Origin: Roseibium salinum
GTDB taxonomy: Bacteria > Pseudomonadota > Alphaproteobacteria > Rhizobiales > Stappiaceae
Reading direction: 5' to 3'
NCBI RefSeq assembly: GCF_026240905.1
Contig: NZ_JAPEVI010000003.1
Coordinates: 1,674,001-1,738,000, forward strand
Length of the DNA stretch: 64,000 bases
The notes beneath the pieces are model-generated. The model was not told the DNA's origin. It worked only from the letters and a program-made list of their open reading frames with translations, and did no database searches. Position 1 is the first letter of the stretch, and each line of letters starts with the position of its first letter. This document shows, in pieces, positions 36,132 through 44,773 of the stretch. The translations under genes were made by a program, and so were the position numbers.

Positions 36132-37526
36132 ATGGCCCGACGGCCCACGTCTTTCGTCTGCCAGTCCTGCGGGGCGGTCACGGCCAAATGGGCCGGGCGC
36201 TGCGAATCCTGCGGCGAGTGGAACAGCATCGTCGAGGAACAGACCAGCGGCGGCATCGGCGGGGGTCCCGGGCGGGCCCCGCGCACCAAGGGCCGCGTCG
36301 TGCCGCTTGTGGGACTTACCGGGGATTCCCGGGAAGCGCCGCGCATCGAGACGAAGGTGGCCGAACTCGACCGGGTGACCGGCGGCGGCTTCGTGCGCGG
36401 CTCCGCGCTGCTGGTGGGCGGCGACCCGGGCATCGGCAAATCCACGCTGCTTATCCAGGCCGCAGCGCAGCTTGCCCGCCTCGGGCACAAGACCGTCTAT
36501 ATTTCCGGTGAGGAGGCCATCGGCCAGGTGCGGCTGCGGGCCGAAAGGCTCGGCCTTTCGGAGGCACCGGTGGCGCTGGCGGCGGAAACGAGCGTCGAGG
36601 ACATCCTGGCAACGCTCGAAGCCGACAAGCCGCCGGCCCTGCTGATCCTCGATTCCGTGCAGACGCTCTGGACCGACCAGGTGGATTCGCCCCCGGGCAC
36701 GGTCACCCAGGTGCGCGCCTCGGCGCAGGCGATGGTCCGCTACGCCAAGAAGAACGGCACGACGATGGTCCTGGTCGGACACGTGACCAAGGACGGCCAG
36801 ATCGCCGGTCCGCGCGTCGTCGAGCATATGGTCGACGCCGTCCTCTATTTCGAAGGCGACGGCGCGCATCAGTACCGCATCCTGCGCTCGGTCAAGAACC
36901 GCTTCGGGGCGACGGACGAAATCGGCGTCTTCGAGATGACCGGCAAGGGCCTTGTCGAAGTCTCGAACCCGTCTGCCCTGTTTCTGGGCGACAGAAATTC
37001 GACGGCTCCGGGCGCGGCCGTTTTTGCGGGGCTCGAAGGGTCCCGTCCGCTGCTGATCGAAATCCAGGCGCTGGTCGCCCAGTCCTCGCTCGGCACGCCG
37101 CGCCGGGCGGTGATCGGCTGGGACAGCGCCCGCCTTTCGATGATCCTGGCGGTGCTCGAGGCCCGCTGCGGCATCCGCTTCTCCCAGCATGACGTTTACC
37201 TGAATGTGGCCGGCGGCCTCAAAATCAACGAGCCGGGAGCCGACCTTGCCGTGGCGGCGGCACTGGTCTCTTCGCTCAGCGGGCTTGCCCTTCCGTCCAA
37301 TTGCGTCTATTTCGGCGAAGTCAGCTTGTCCGGGGCCATACGGCCGGTCGCCCAGGCCCAATCCAGGCTGAAGGAAGCAGAGAAACTCGGCTTCGATCAG
37401 GCTTATTGCCCGGAGGGCAACCTCAAGGACGGTGGCGCATCGTCCTTCAGGGTTACGGGCCTGCCGGAACTTGGGGACTTTGTTGCCAAACTCTCGGCGG
37501 AGGCTAGTGCTTCCGTGGACAAATGA
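36132..37526 (+). CDS. radA: DNA repair protein RadA
   Basis: A 464-residue recombination ATPase that aids branch migration. Zinc finger CQSCG...CESCG (Cys 10, 13, 24, 27), Walker A GGDPGIGKST (about 96-105), the RadA-specific KNRFG motif, and the C-terminal Lon-like domain (LNVAGGLKINEPGADLAVAA) are all present. The start is ATG 36132, where the zinc finger takes its usual position; no Shine-Dalgarno precedes it, because the sequence upstream is the arm of the inverted-repeat element. The frame remains open back to 35925 but reads non-conserved sequence. Confidence 0.95.
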   Translation: MARRPTSFVCQSCGAVTAKWAGRCESCGEWNSIVEEQTSGGIGGGPGRAPRTKGRVVPLVGLTGDSREAPRIETKVAELDRVTGGGFVRGSALLVGGDPGIGKSTLLIQAAAQLARLGHKTVYISGEEAIGQVRLRAERLGLSEAPVALAAETSVEDILATLEADKPPALLILDSVQTLWTDQVDSPPGTVTQVRASAQAMVRYAKKNGTTMVLVGHVTKDGQIAGPRVVEHMVDAVLYFEGDGAHQYRILRSVKNRFGATDEIGVFEMTGKGLVEVSNPSALFLGDRNSTAPGAAVFAGLEGSRPLLIEIQALVAQSSLGTPRRAVIGWDSARLSMILAVLEARCGIRFSQHDVYLNVAGGLKINEPGADLAVAAALVSSLSGLALPSNCVYFGEVSLSGAIRPVAQAQSRLKEAEKLGFDQAYCPEGNLKDGGASSFRVTGLPELGDFVAKLSAEASASVDK

Positions 37527-37600
37527 AGCATGATGCTTGCGGGTTCGAACTGACGGTTTCAGCGCAGTATTGAGCGCCAGACAGAGGATTTTTCAGGAAC

Positions 37601-38212
37601 ATGCCGATAACGCTGCTGGACGGACTGCTTTTGGTCATCATGTTCATTTCGGCGGTCCTTGCGATGATCCGCGGGTTTGTCCGGGAAGTTCTTTCGATCG
37701 CCTCCTGGGTCGCGGCAGCTGCTGCGGCATTTTTGCTCTACGAGCGTGTACTTCCCTATGCGAAGCAATATATATCGCATGACGTGGTCGCCCTGGGCGC
37801 ATCGGCCGCGGCGGTCTTTCTGGTCACGCTGGTCGTAGTCAGCTACATTACCATGCGGATTTCCGATTTCGTGCTGGACAGCCGGATCGGTGCGCTGGAC
37901 CGGACACTCGGCTTTGTCTTCGGTGCCGTGCGCGGTTTGCTTCTGGTCGTCGTGGCAATGATGTTCTTCAACTGGTTCGTTCAGCCGGATCAGCAGCCGG
38001 GCTGGGTGCTGCAAGCCAAGTCGCGGCCGGTCCTGCTCTCCATCGGGGAACGTCTCGTCGCCGTGTTGCCGGAAGATCCGGAAAAGGCGATCCTCGACAA
38101 GATCCGCGACAGCGATTTCGCCGGCGGCGACGCCGGCAGTCCGGCCGAAGAGCCGGCCTATAGCGACACCGAGCGTCAGGGCCTTGAGCAGCTGACTTCG
38201 GACAGCAACTGA
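37601..38212 (+). CDS. cvpA: CvpA family membrane protein
   Basis: A 203-residue inner-membrane protein with four hydrophobic helices (about residues 5-22, 28-46, 62-84, 100-125) and the family stretch GFVREVLSIASWVAAA. CvpA was first linked to colicin V production and lies next to purF in many proteobacteria, as here. The C-terminus is acidic and probably cytosolic. Exact role uncertain; envelope homeostasis is the leading view. Confidence 0.92.
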   Translation: MPITLLDGLLLVIMFISAVLAMIRGFVREVLSIASWVAAAAAAFLLYERVLPYAKQYISHDVVALGASAAAVFLVTLVVVSYITMRISDFVLDSRIGALDRTLGFVFGAVRGLLLVVVAMMFFNWFVQPDQQPGWVLQAKSRPVLLSIGERLVAVLPEDPEKAILDKIRDSDFAGGDAGSPAEEPAYSDTERQGLEQLTSDSN

Positions 38213-38331
38213 CGCCAACGGGCGGCGCAGACGATGCTCAGGAGCTTCCCGCGTTCTGGTAAACGCGGAGCCGTTGTTCGGAAAACCCAGGGCCGGGCCT
38301 GCCAACCGGCCGGAAACAAGGAGTGTTCGCC

Positions 38332-39804
38332 ATGACTGGCGAAACCGAAGTGCACGAACCTTTTGACATCTATGACGACACACTGCGCGAAGAGTGCGGT
38401 GTGTTCGGCATTCTGGGCCATGAGGATGCCAGCGCACTGACGGCCCTCGGCCTGCATGCCCTTCAGCACCGCGGCCAGGAAGCAGCCGGGATCGTTACCT
38501 TCGACAATGAACAGTTCCGGGCCGAACGCCACCTGGGCCTCGTCGGTGACCATTTCTCGGATGCGGAGACGATCGGCCGCCTCACCGGCATGGCCGCCGT
38601 CGGGCACGTGCGCTACTCCACGACAGGCGAAACAATCCTTCGAAATGTCCAGCCGCTGTTTGCCGAACTCGACGGCGGCGGCATAGCCGTCTGCCACAAC
38701 GGCAACTTCACCAATGCGCTGACCATCCGCCGGCAATTGATCCGGGACGGAGCCATCTGCCAGTCCACATCGGACTCCGAAGTCGTGCTGCAGCTGGTTG
38801 CGCGTTCGCGCCAGGGCAAGATCGTCGACCGTTTCATCGAAGCGATCACCCAGATGGAGGGCGCCTACTCGCTGGTGGCCCTGACGTCGAAAAAGCTGAT
38901 CGGCGCACGCGACCCGCTGGGGATCCGGCCGCTGGTTCTGGGCGACCTCAACGGCGCCCCGATCCTGGCATCGGAAACCTGTGCGCTCGACATCATCGGC
39001 GCGAAGTTCATCCGCGAAGTCGAAAACGGTGAAGTCATCGTCTGCACGCCGACCGGGATTGAATCCTACTTCCCATTCGGCAAGCGGCCGGCCCGCCCGT
39101 GCATCTTCGAATACATCTATTTCTCGCGGCCCGATTCCGTCCTTGGCGGCCGCAGTGTCTATGACGTGCGCCGTGAGATGGGCAAGCAACTCGCCAAGGA
39201 AACCCATCTGGACGCGGATGTGATCGTCCCCGTTCCCGACAGCGGGGTTCCGGCGGCGATCGGCTACAGCCAGGAAAGCGGCGTGCCGTTCGAACTCGGC
39301 ATCATCCGCAACCACTATGTCGGCCGGACCTTCATCGAACCGACCCAGCAGATCCGTGCCCTGGGCGTGAAGATGAAACATTCGGCGAACCGCTCGCAGA
39401 TTGAGGGCAAGCGGGTCGTTCTGGTCGATGACAGCCTCGTGCGCGGCACCACCTCGGTCAAGATCGTCCAGATGATCCGGGATGCGGGCGCGAGCGAAGT
39501 TCATTTCCGGCTGGCGAGCCCGCCGATCAAATATTCCGACTATTACGGCATCGACACGCCGGTGCGCGAAAAGCTCCTGGCGGCGAAATACGGCCTTGAG
39601 GAAATGCGGGCCTATATCGGCGCGGACAGCCTGGCGTTTCTGTCCGTCGACGGCATCTACAGGGCCATGGGCTATGACGGCCGCGACAATGCCAATCCGC
39701 AATTCACCGACCACTGCTTCACCGGCGACTATCCGACGCCGCTGACCGATCTTTCCGAAGACCAGGAATTTGTCAGGCCCCCACGCCTGGTGGAAGTCCG
39801 CTAA
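38332..39804 (+). CDS. purF: amidophosphoribosyltransferase
   Basis: First committed step of purine synthesis, PRPP plus glutamine to phosphoribosylamine. The 490-residue protein has the N-terminal nucleophile Cys at residue 22 (EECGVFGI), so a 21-residue propeptide must be removed, as in other PurFs of this type. Also seen: HALQHRGQEAAG, GHVRYSTTGE, and the PRPP loop VLVDDSLVRGTTS. ATG 38332 is chosen because AAGGAG lies eight bases before it; a GTG at 38323 overlaps that site. Confidence 0.96.
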   Translation: MTGETEVHEPFDIYDDTLREECGVFGILGHEDASALTALGLHALQHRGQEAAGIVTFDNEQFRAERHLGLVGDHFSDAETIGRLTGMAAVGHVRYSTTGETILRNVQPLFAELDGGGIAVCHNGNFTNALTIRRQLIRDGAICQSTSDSEVVLQLVARSRQGKIVDRFIEAITQMEGAYSLVALTSKKLIGARDPLGIRPLVLGDLNGAPILASETCALDIIGAKFIREVENGEVIVCTPTGIESYFPFGKRPARPCIFEYIYFSRPDSVLGGRSVYDVRREMGKQLAKETHLDADVIVPVPDSGVPAAIGYSQESGVPFELGIIRNHYVGRTFIEPTQQIRALGVKMKHSANRSQIEGKRVVLVDDSLVRGTTSVKIVQMIRDAGASEVHFRLASPPIKYSDYYGIDTPVREKLLAAKYGLEEMRAYIGADSLAFLSVDGIYRAMGYDGRDNANPQFTDHCFTGDYPTPLTDLSEDQEFVRPPRLVEVR

Positions 39805-39809
39805 GGCAC

Positions 39810-39899
39810 CCCGTCCGCATTCGCAAGACTACGGACGGGACGCTCTGTCATCTTCATGTCGATCAGCATTTCCGTCTTGCCGTGGCTCAACGGCAAGAC
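39810..39899 (+). other. two perfect hairpins between purF and the SDR gene
   Basis: Hairpin one: CCCGTCCG (39810-39817) with CGGACGGG (39832-39839), 14-base loop. Hairpin two: GTCTTGCCGT (39874-39883) with ACGGCAAGAC (39890-39899), six-base loop. Neither has a T-tract, so they are not standard terminators; transcript processing or stability elements are possible. The second ends 22 bases before the SDR ATG. Confidence 0.45.
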
Positions 39900-39921
39900 A
39901 GGTTGATCCAAGAGGCTCCCA

Positions 39922-40650
39922 ATGCACAAAGATTTCGAAGGCCGGCTCGCGGTTGTGACCGGCGCCTCCCGGGGTATCGGCTACCAGATCGCGAAAAAGC
40001 TCGGCGAGCGCGGTGCCCATGTCATCGCGATTGCGCGAACGGTGGGCGGTCTGGAAGACCTGGATGACGAAATCAAGGCGGCAGGCGGCCAGGCCACCCT
40101 GGTTCCGCTCGACCTGACAGACTACGACGCCCTTGACCGTCTGGGCGCTGCGATCTTCGAGCGCTGGAAAAAGCTCGACATTCTGGTCGGCAATGCAGGC
40201 GTTCTCGGCGTCCTGTCGCCGCTCGGCCATATCGGCCCGAAGGACTTCGAAAAAGTCATGGCGGTGAATGTCACCGCCAACTGGCGGCTGATCCGGTCGC
40301 TGGATCCCTTACTGCGGCAATCCGATGCCGGCAGGGCGCTGTTTCTGACCGCCGTCCAGGCCCACACCTGCACCGCCTTCTGGGGCCTTCAGGCGATCAG
40401 CAAGTCAGCCGTAGAGGCAATGGCCAGGACCTGGGCGCAGGAAAGCCTTCAGACACCGATGAAAATCAACCTGGCCGACCCCGGCCCGACACGCACCGGC
40501 CTGCGGGCAAAGGCGATGCCGGGCGAAATCCCGGAGAACCTTCCCTCGCCGGCCGGCGTCGCGGACGAGCTTCTGGACCTTGTCGGACCGGAGGTGCTGG
40601 AAACCGGCAAGCTCTATGACCGCGTCGCCCGGGAGTGGGTCCGGCCATAA
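39922..40650 (+). CDS. SDR family protein with altered active site
   Basis: A 242-residue Rossmann-fold protein of the group that commonly follows purF in Hyphomicrobiales. The cofactor loop TGASRGIG (13-20) and NAG (91-93) are intact. The catalytic Tyr of YxxxK is replaced by Gln (LQAISK, Gln157/Lys161), and the catalytic Ser position reads LTAVQAH (Thr143/Ala144). Homologues that I recall have SSG and YAASK here. The protein probably binds NAD(P) but should not reduce ketones in the usual way; a structural or regulatory role is inference. The wider sequence (ANWRLIRSLDPLLRQSDAGR) is well conserved. Confidence 0.85.
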   Translation: MHKDFEGRLAVVTGASRGIGYQIAKKLGERGAHVIAIARTVGGLEDLDDEIKAAGGQATLVPLDLTDYDALDRLGAAIFERWKKLDILVGNAGVLGVLSPLGHIGPKDFEKVMAVNVTANWRLIRSLDPLLRQSDAGRALFLTAVQAHTCTAFWGLQAISKSAVEAMARTWAQESLQTPMKINLADPGPTRTGLRAKAMPGEIPENLPSPAGVADELLDLVGPEVLETGKLYDRVAREWVRP

Positions 40651-40768
40651 CCGGCATAGCTCGTGCTCCGTATTGCGTGACCGCTGCCGACCACGTGCCC
40701 GCCAGTCACCCCTTTACTGCACAACCCGAAAGCTTCCATAGTGCGGCCGCAACAATTGGAGATTGCGA

Positions 40769-41407
40769 ATGGCCGACCTGATCCTCACCACCTTCGACTG
40801 GGTTCCCGAGCTGCCGCGCGGCTATGTGCGCGACATACGCGTGCGTTGGGCGCTGGAAGAAGCGGGATTGCCTTATCGCGTCGAGAGCGTCCCGTTTCGC
40901 GATCGCAACGGCGGGCATTTCGCGCGGCAGCCATTCGGGCAGGTGCCGTGGCTGACCGATGGAGACATGTCGATCTTCGAGAGCGGCGCGATCCTGCTTC
41001 ATCTGGGCAATCGCAGCGACGCCTTGCTGCCTGCCGATCCTCGCGCCCGCAGCGAGGCTATCGAATGGCTGTTCGCAGCCCTCAATTCCGTCGAGATGGC
41101 GAGCCTACCCTGGTCGATATTCGTGTTTTCCGGTTTCAACGACGATACGCCGGGGTGGAACCGGCTGGACGGCTTCCTGGGAGCCCGGCTCCAGCACCTG
41201 GAGCCGGTGCTGGCGGAACGCGAATGGCTGGCCGGATCCTTTTCCGTCGCCGATATCCTGATGGCGGACGTATTGCGCCTTGTCGACCGGTTCGAGCGGC
41301 TGGCCGGACACCCGGCCTGCCGAGATTATCTCGCCCGCGCCACGTCCCGCCCGGGCTTTCTCAAGGCACATGCAGACCAGATGGCGCATTTTGCTGCGGC
41401 AGACTGA
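40769..41407 (+). CDS. glutathione S-transferase family protein
   Basis: A 212-residue cytosolic GST. The N-terminal thioredoxin-fold half includes the cis-Pro stretch QPFGQVPWLTDGDMSIFES, where ES binds the gamma-glutamyl part of glutathione; the C-terminal helical half has LAGSFSVADILMADVLR with the N-capping Ser-x-x-Asp box. Substrate unknown. ATG 40769 has TTGGAG seven bases upstream. Monocistronic as far as I can tell. Confidence 0.87.
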   Translation: MADLILTTFDWVPELPRGYVRDIRVRWALEEAGLPYRVESVPFRDRNGGHFARQPFGQVPWLTDGDMSIFESGAILLHLGNRSDALLPADPRARSEAIEWLFAALNSVEMASLPWSIFVFSGFNDDTPGWNRLDGFLGARLQHLEPVLAEREWLAGSFSVADILMADVLRLVDRFERLAGHPACRDYLARATSRPGFLKAHADQMAHFAAAD

Positions 41408-41514
41408 TCGGCATCAAAGAGCAGGTCAACCTGCACTCATCCCGCCCAGGTTGCAGATCCCTTCTTCTCCCTATACGCATTGGCACTTCGGACATGTGAT
41501 CGGAACGAGGGCCA

Positions 41515-42129
41515 ATGCGGAACGACATCAAGGCGATCGCCTGGGATTTCGACGGCGTTCTCAACCGGAATATCGTCAATGGGCGGTTTCTATGGTCGCA
41601 GACGCTTGAAGCGGATCTCGGAATTTCAGTTGAGAAATTCCAGGAGGGCATTTTCGGCGAGCAATTCATGCCGGTTATCACGGGCGAGCGCGACCTGGAG
41701 GCCCATGTGCAGGACTGGCTGGACCTGAACGGTCACGGGGTCAAAGCGTCCACCCTTCTCGATTACTGGTTCGCCAAGGACGATCTGCAGGATCCGCTTA
41801 CCTGCGGATTGCTGGATCAACTGGCAGAGCGGGACATTCTTCAGGTGATTGCGACCAATAATGAAGCCCGACGGGCGGCCTATATCGAACACCAGTCGGG
41901 GTTCGGCAAACGCGTCAGCCACATCTTTTCATCGGGCCGGATAGGACGCGCAAAGCCCGATGCAGCCTTTTTCGAGCACGTCACCGATATGATCGGCGTT
42001 GCTCCTCACGAAGTCCTGTTGATCGACGACAGCGCCACGAACGTGCGGACGGCCGAAGCGCTCGGCTGGAAGGGGTCTTGCTTCTCTGAAGAGACCCGCA
42101 CGGAGCTTGCATTTTATCTCGGCCTTTGA
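41515..42129 (+). CDS. HAD-IA family hydrolase
   Basis: A 204-residue phosphatase-type protein. Motif I DFDGVLN (residues 11-17), motif II VIATNNE, motif III Lys in GRAKPDAAFF, motif IV LLIDDSATNV; catalytic residues intact. Related to haloacid dehalogenase/YihX-like sugar phosphatases. Substrate not deducible. Followed by an intergenic palindromic repeat and the convergent inositol monophosphatase gene. Confidence 0.85.
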   Translation: MRNDIKAIAWDFDGVLNRNIVNGRFLWSQTLEADLGISVEKFQEGIFGEQFMPVITGERDLEAHVQDWLDLNGHGVKASTLLDYWFAKDDLQDPLTCGLLDQLAERDILQVIATNNEARRAAYIEHQSGFGKRVSHIFSSGRIGRAKPDAAFFEHVTDMIGVAPHEVLLIDDSATNVRTAEALGWKGSCFSEETRTELAFYLGL

Positions 42130-42228
42130 AGCGCCGCAGGAGTTTCGCATCGCCGCTCACGGCGGAACTGAGGTCTGTGCGCAGGTCGCTCTGCAGTTTT
42201 CCGGCAATCTCTTCATGCTAGAGCGACT

Positions 42229-42319
42229 GCGTTCAGAGGAACGCGGACTACGTGCTCCGACACTTTTAAACCAGTCAACTTTTCTGCATTCAGGTGTTTC
42301 CACCCGAATGCAGGTTGAT
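42229..42319. repeat. composite palindromic intergenic repeat (RIME-like)
   Basis: Two hairpins in series. The first is GCGTTC-AGAG-GAACGC (42229-42244), inside a wider GAGC...GCTC. The second pairs CTGCATTC-A-GGTG with CACC-C-GAATGCAG around a TTTC loop (42284-42313), with an outer TCAAC/GTTGA extension to about 42276-42319. The paired-hairpin form between convergent genes resembles rhizobial intergenic mosaic elements; copy number elsewhere cannot be judged here. Confidence 0.5.
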
Positions 42320-42409
42320 CTGAATGAGCAGACCGGAGCGCGCTACGCTCGCCCCAGGCCCCTCCAGGAAGCGCCGTTCGTCAGCGTTTCCGACAGCTAC
42401 GCCTTGGCG

Positions 42410-43207
42410 TTACGCAACTTCCAGCGGCGAGAAGGAGCTTTCGGCGATTTCCATCAGGTCGTTGAATACGCCAGGGGCGCCGACGACGATGCGGGCGCCG
42501 TGATAGAGCGCGTTGTTGATGTCCTGCTCCATGACCATGCCGCCGGCTTCCTTGGCGATCAGCATGCCCGCGAGGCAGTCCCAGGCGTTCATGTGGCTTT
42601 CCACGTAGCCGATCAGACGGCCGGAGGCTGCATAGGCCAGCATCAGGCCGCCGGATGCATTCCGGAAGAACACGCCGCCTTTGGAAACCAGTGCACCGAC
42701 GACGTTCACGGCATCCGTGATGGCGGTACGGCCGTTGAAGCCGACGCCGACGGACCCGGTGGAAAGGCTCTCGCTTGTCGAGGTCCGGATCGGCTTGCCA
42801 TTCAGGAACGCGCCCTGACCGGCGGCCGCCTTGAAGGTCTCCCCGGCAACCGGATCGTGGATGACGCCGACGATCACCTGGCCCTGGTGGACACAGGCGA
42901 TGATCACGCACCACTGGGGGATGCCTGTGACGAAATTGGCTGTACCGTCGATCGGGTCCGTCACCCAGGTGTAGCCCGAACTGCCTTCTTCCATGCCATG
43001 CTCTTCGCCAAGGATGCCGTCCTCGGGATAAGCCTTTGCAAACTCCTGGCGGATGAGTGTTTCCACGTTTCGATCGGCTTCGGACACAAGATCCTGATGG
43101 CCCTTCTGGGTCACGTTCAGGGTGTCCAGCTTGCGGAAATACTCCATTCCGAGCTTTCCGGCCTTCTCAGCAAGCGAGACGGCGAATTCCAGCCGGTCGA
43201 TATGCAT
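42410..43207 (-). CDS. inositol monophosphatase family protein
   Basis: A 265-residue Mg-dependent phosphatase of the IMPase/FIG superfamily. Metal-site motifs: GEEHG (67-71), DPIDGTANF (84-92), and WDCLAGMLIAKEAGG near residue 220. Substrate could be inositol phosphate, histidinol phosphate or a similar sugar phosphate. It ends the TPR-bamB-der series, about 100 bases after der across a hairpin. Confidence 0.9.
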   Translation of the reverse strand: MHIDRLEFAVSLAEKAGKLGMEYFRKLDTLNVTQKGHQDLVSEADRNVETLIRQEFAKAYPEDGILGEEHGMEEGSSGYTWVTDPIDGTANFVTGIPQWCVIIACVHQGQVIVGVIHDPVAGETFKAAAGQGAFLNGKPIRTSTSESLSTGSVGVGFNGRTAITDAVNVVGALVSKGGVFFRNASGGLMLAYAASGRLIGYVESHMNAWDCLAGMLIAKEAGGMVMEQDINNALYHGARIVVGAPGVFNDLMEIAESSFSPLEVA

Positions 43208-43234
43208 GGGTCAAACTCCTATAAGTGTCTCTGG

Positions 43235-43259
43235 CGGCGGGAGAACTTTGCTCCCGCCG
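43235..43259. other. nine-pair GC hairpin between the IMPase and der genes
   Basis: CGGCGGGAG and CTCCCGCCG pair perfectly around a seven-base loop. No T-run on either strand. It lies just upstream of the IMPase start and downstream of der (both minus strand); a partial terminator or mRNA-stability element is possible. Confidence 0.4.
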
Positions 43260-43306
43260 GGAAAATGCCTGACCGCCGGAATTCCGGTCGGGGCGTCGGA
43301 AATGCT

Positions 43307-44728
43307 TTAGCCCCGTTTCCGCTTCGGAGCGTACGGGTTCTCGCCCTTCCGGTAGGACAGCCGGATCGGCGTACCGTGAATGTTGAAGGACTGCCGGAGC
43401 GAATTGATCAGATATCGCGTATAGCTCTCCGGAAGTTGCTCCGGCCGGGAACAGAAGGCCACGAAATGCGGCGGACGGGTTTTCGGCTGCGTCATGTAGC
43501 GCAGGCGCACCCGGCGGCCGGCGACAGCCGGTGGCGGGTGGTTTGCCGTCACCTTGTCCAGCCAGCGGTTCAGCTTGGCGGTCGATACGCGCGAGTTCCA
43601 GGCTTCATAGGCGATAAAGACGCTCTCGATCAGGCGATCGGTCCCCTGCCCCTGAAGGCCCGACAGCGTCACGATCTGAACGCCCCGGATCTGGTTGAAA
43701 TAGCGCTCGTTTGCGTCGCGGATCTTCTTCCAGGCCGCTTCCCGGTCCTCGATCAGATCCCACTTGTTGATCGCGACAACCAGGGCCCTGCCCTCGCGGG
43801 CGACCAGGTCGATGATCTGCAGATCCTGTTTCTCGAAGGACATGGTGGCGTCGAGCGTGATCACGACCACTTCGGCAAACTTGATCGCGCGCAGGGCGTC
43901 GGCCACGGAGAGCTTTTCGAGCTTCTCCTGCACACGGGCCTTCCTGCGGATACCGGCCGTGTCGAACAGCTTGATATGCCGGTCGCGCCAGGTCCAGTCG
44001 ACGGAGATGGAGTCGCGCGTGATGCCCGCCTCCGGACCGGTCAGCATGCGGTCTTCGCCCAGAAACTTGTTGATCAGCGTCGACTTGCCCGCATTCGGCC
44101 GGCCGACGATCGCGACGCGCAGCGGTCTTTCGGGCGTGCCGACGGGAACCTCGTCCTCGACGATTTCGCCGTCCTCGTCGACATCGACATTGGTGATGGC
44201 TTCTTCGCGCTTTGCCTCTTCCTCGTGGTCGACACGATCGACATGCGGCTTCAGCGCCTCGTAGAGGTCCGCCAGGCCTTCGCCATGTTCCGCGGAAATG
44301 GCGATCGGTTCGCCGAGGCCGAGGGAATAGGATTCATAGAGGCCGCCTTCCCCGGCCCGGCCTTCCGCCTTGTTGGCGAGCAGGATCACCGGGCGGGTGG
44401 TCTTGCGCGCCACTTCGGCAAAATGCGCGTCCAGCGGTGTGACGCCGGCACGGGCATCGATCACGAACAGGACCGCATCCGCGGCCTCGATCGCTTCTTC
44501 GGTCTGGCGGCGCATGCGCCCTGCGAGCGACTCCTTGTCCGCATCTTCCAGGCCCGCCGTATCGACGATGGTGAAGCGCAAATCGCCCAGGCGGGCTTCG
44601 CCCGGCCGCCGGTCGCGCGTCACACCCGGTGTGTCGTCAACCAGTGCCAGGCGTTTGCCGACCAGGCGATTGAATAGCGTGGACTTGCCGACATTCGGCC
44701 GTCCGATAATGGCGACTGTGGCGCCCAC
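43307..44728 (-). CDS. der: ribosome biogenesis GTPase Der
   Basis: A 473-residue protein with two tandem GTPase domains and a C-terminal KH-like domain, required for 50S assembly. G1 loops GRPNVGKST (9-17) and GRPNAGKST (about 210); G3 DTAGLED and DTAGIRRK; G4 NKAE and NKWD. The linker between domains is acidic. The start is GTG 44728 with AGGAGT eight bases ahead. Follows bamB on the minus strand, the usual neighbour. Confidence 0.96.
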   Translation of the reverse strand: MGATVAIIGRPNVGKSTLFNRLVGKRLALVDDTPGVTRDRRPGEARLGDLRFTIVDTAGLEDADKESLAGRMRRQTEEAIEAADAVLFVIDARAGVTPLDAHFAEVARKTTRPVILLANKAEGRAGEGGLYESYSLGLGEPIAISAEHGEGLADLYEALKPHVDRVDHEEEAKREEAITNVDVDEDGEIVEDEVPVGTPERPLRVAIVGRPNAGKSTLINKFLGEDRMLTGPEAGITRDSISVDWTWRDRHIKLFDTAGIRRKARVQEKLEKLSVADALRAIKFAEVVVITLDATMSFEKQDLQIIDLVAREGRALVVAINKWDLIEDREAAWKKIRDANERYFNQIRGVQIVTLSGLQGQGTDRLIESVFIAYEAWNSRVSTAKLNRWLDKVTANHPPPAVAGRRVRLRYMTQPKTRPPHFVAFCSRPEQLPESYTRYLINSLRQSFNIHGTPIRLSYRKGENPYAPKRKRG

Positions 44729-44773
44729 GGCAGTTACTCCTGATAGGAGGGCCTCTTGGGCCGTCCCCTATAT

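Noticed and set aside
35872..36132. Frames on both strands inside the alr-radA element (86 and 70 codons)
   Set aside because: Both begin in the inverted-repeat arms and encode near-identical starts (MAINMDHL and MTINMVHL) only because the arms are complementary; the interior shows no protein character.
42107..44677. 856-codon plus-strand frame over the IMPase and der genes
   Set aside because: The opposite strand encodes two complete, well-recognised enzymes; this frame has no domain and is a shadow.
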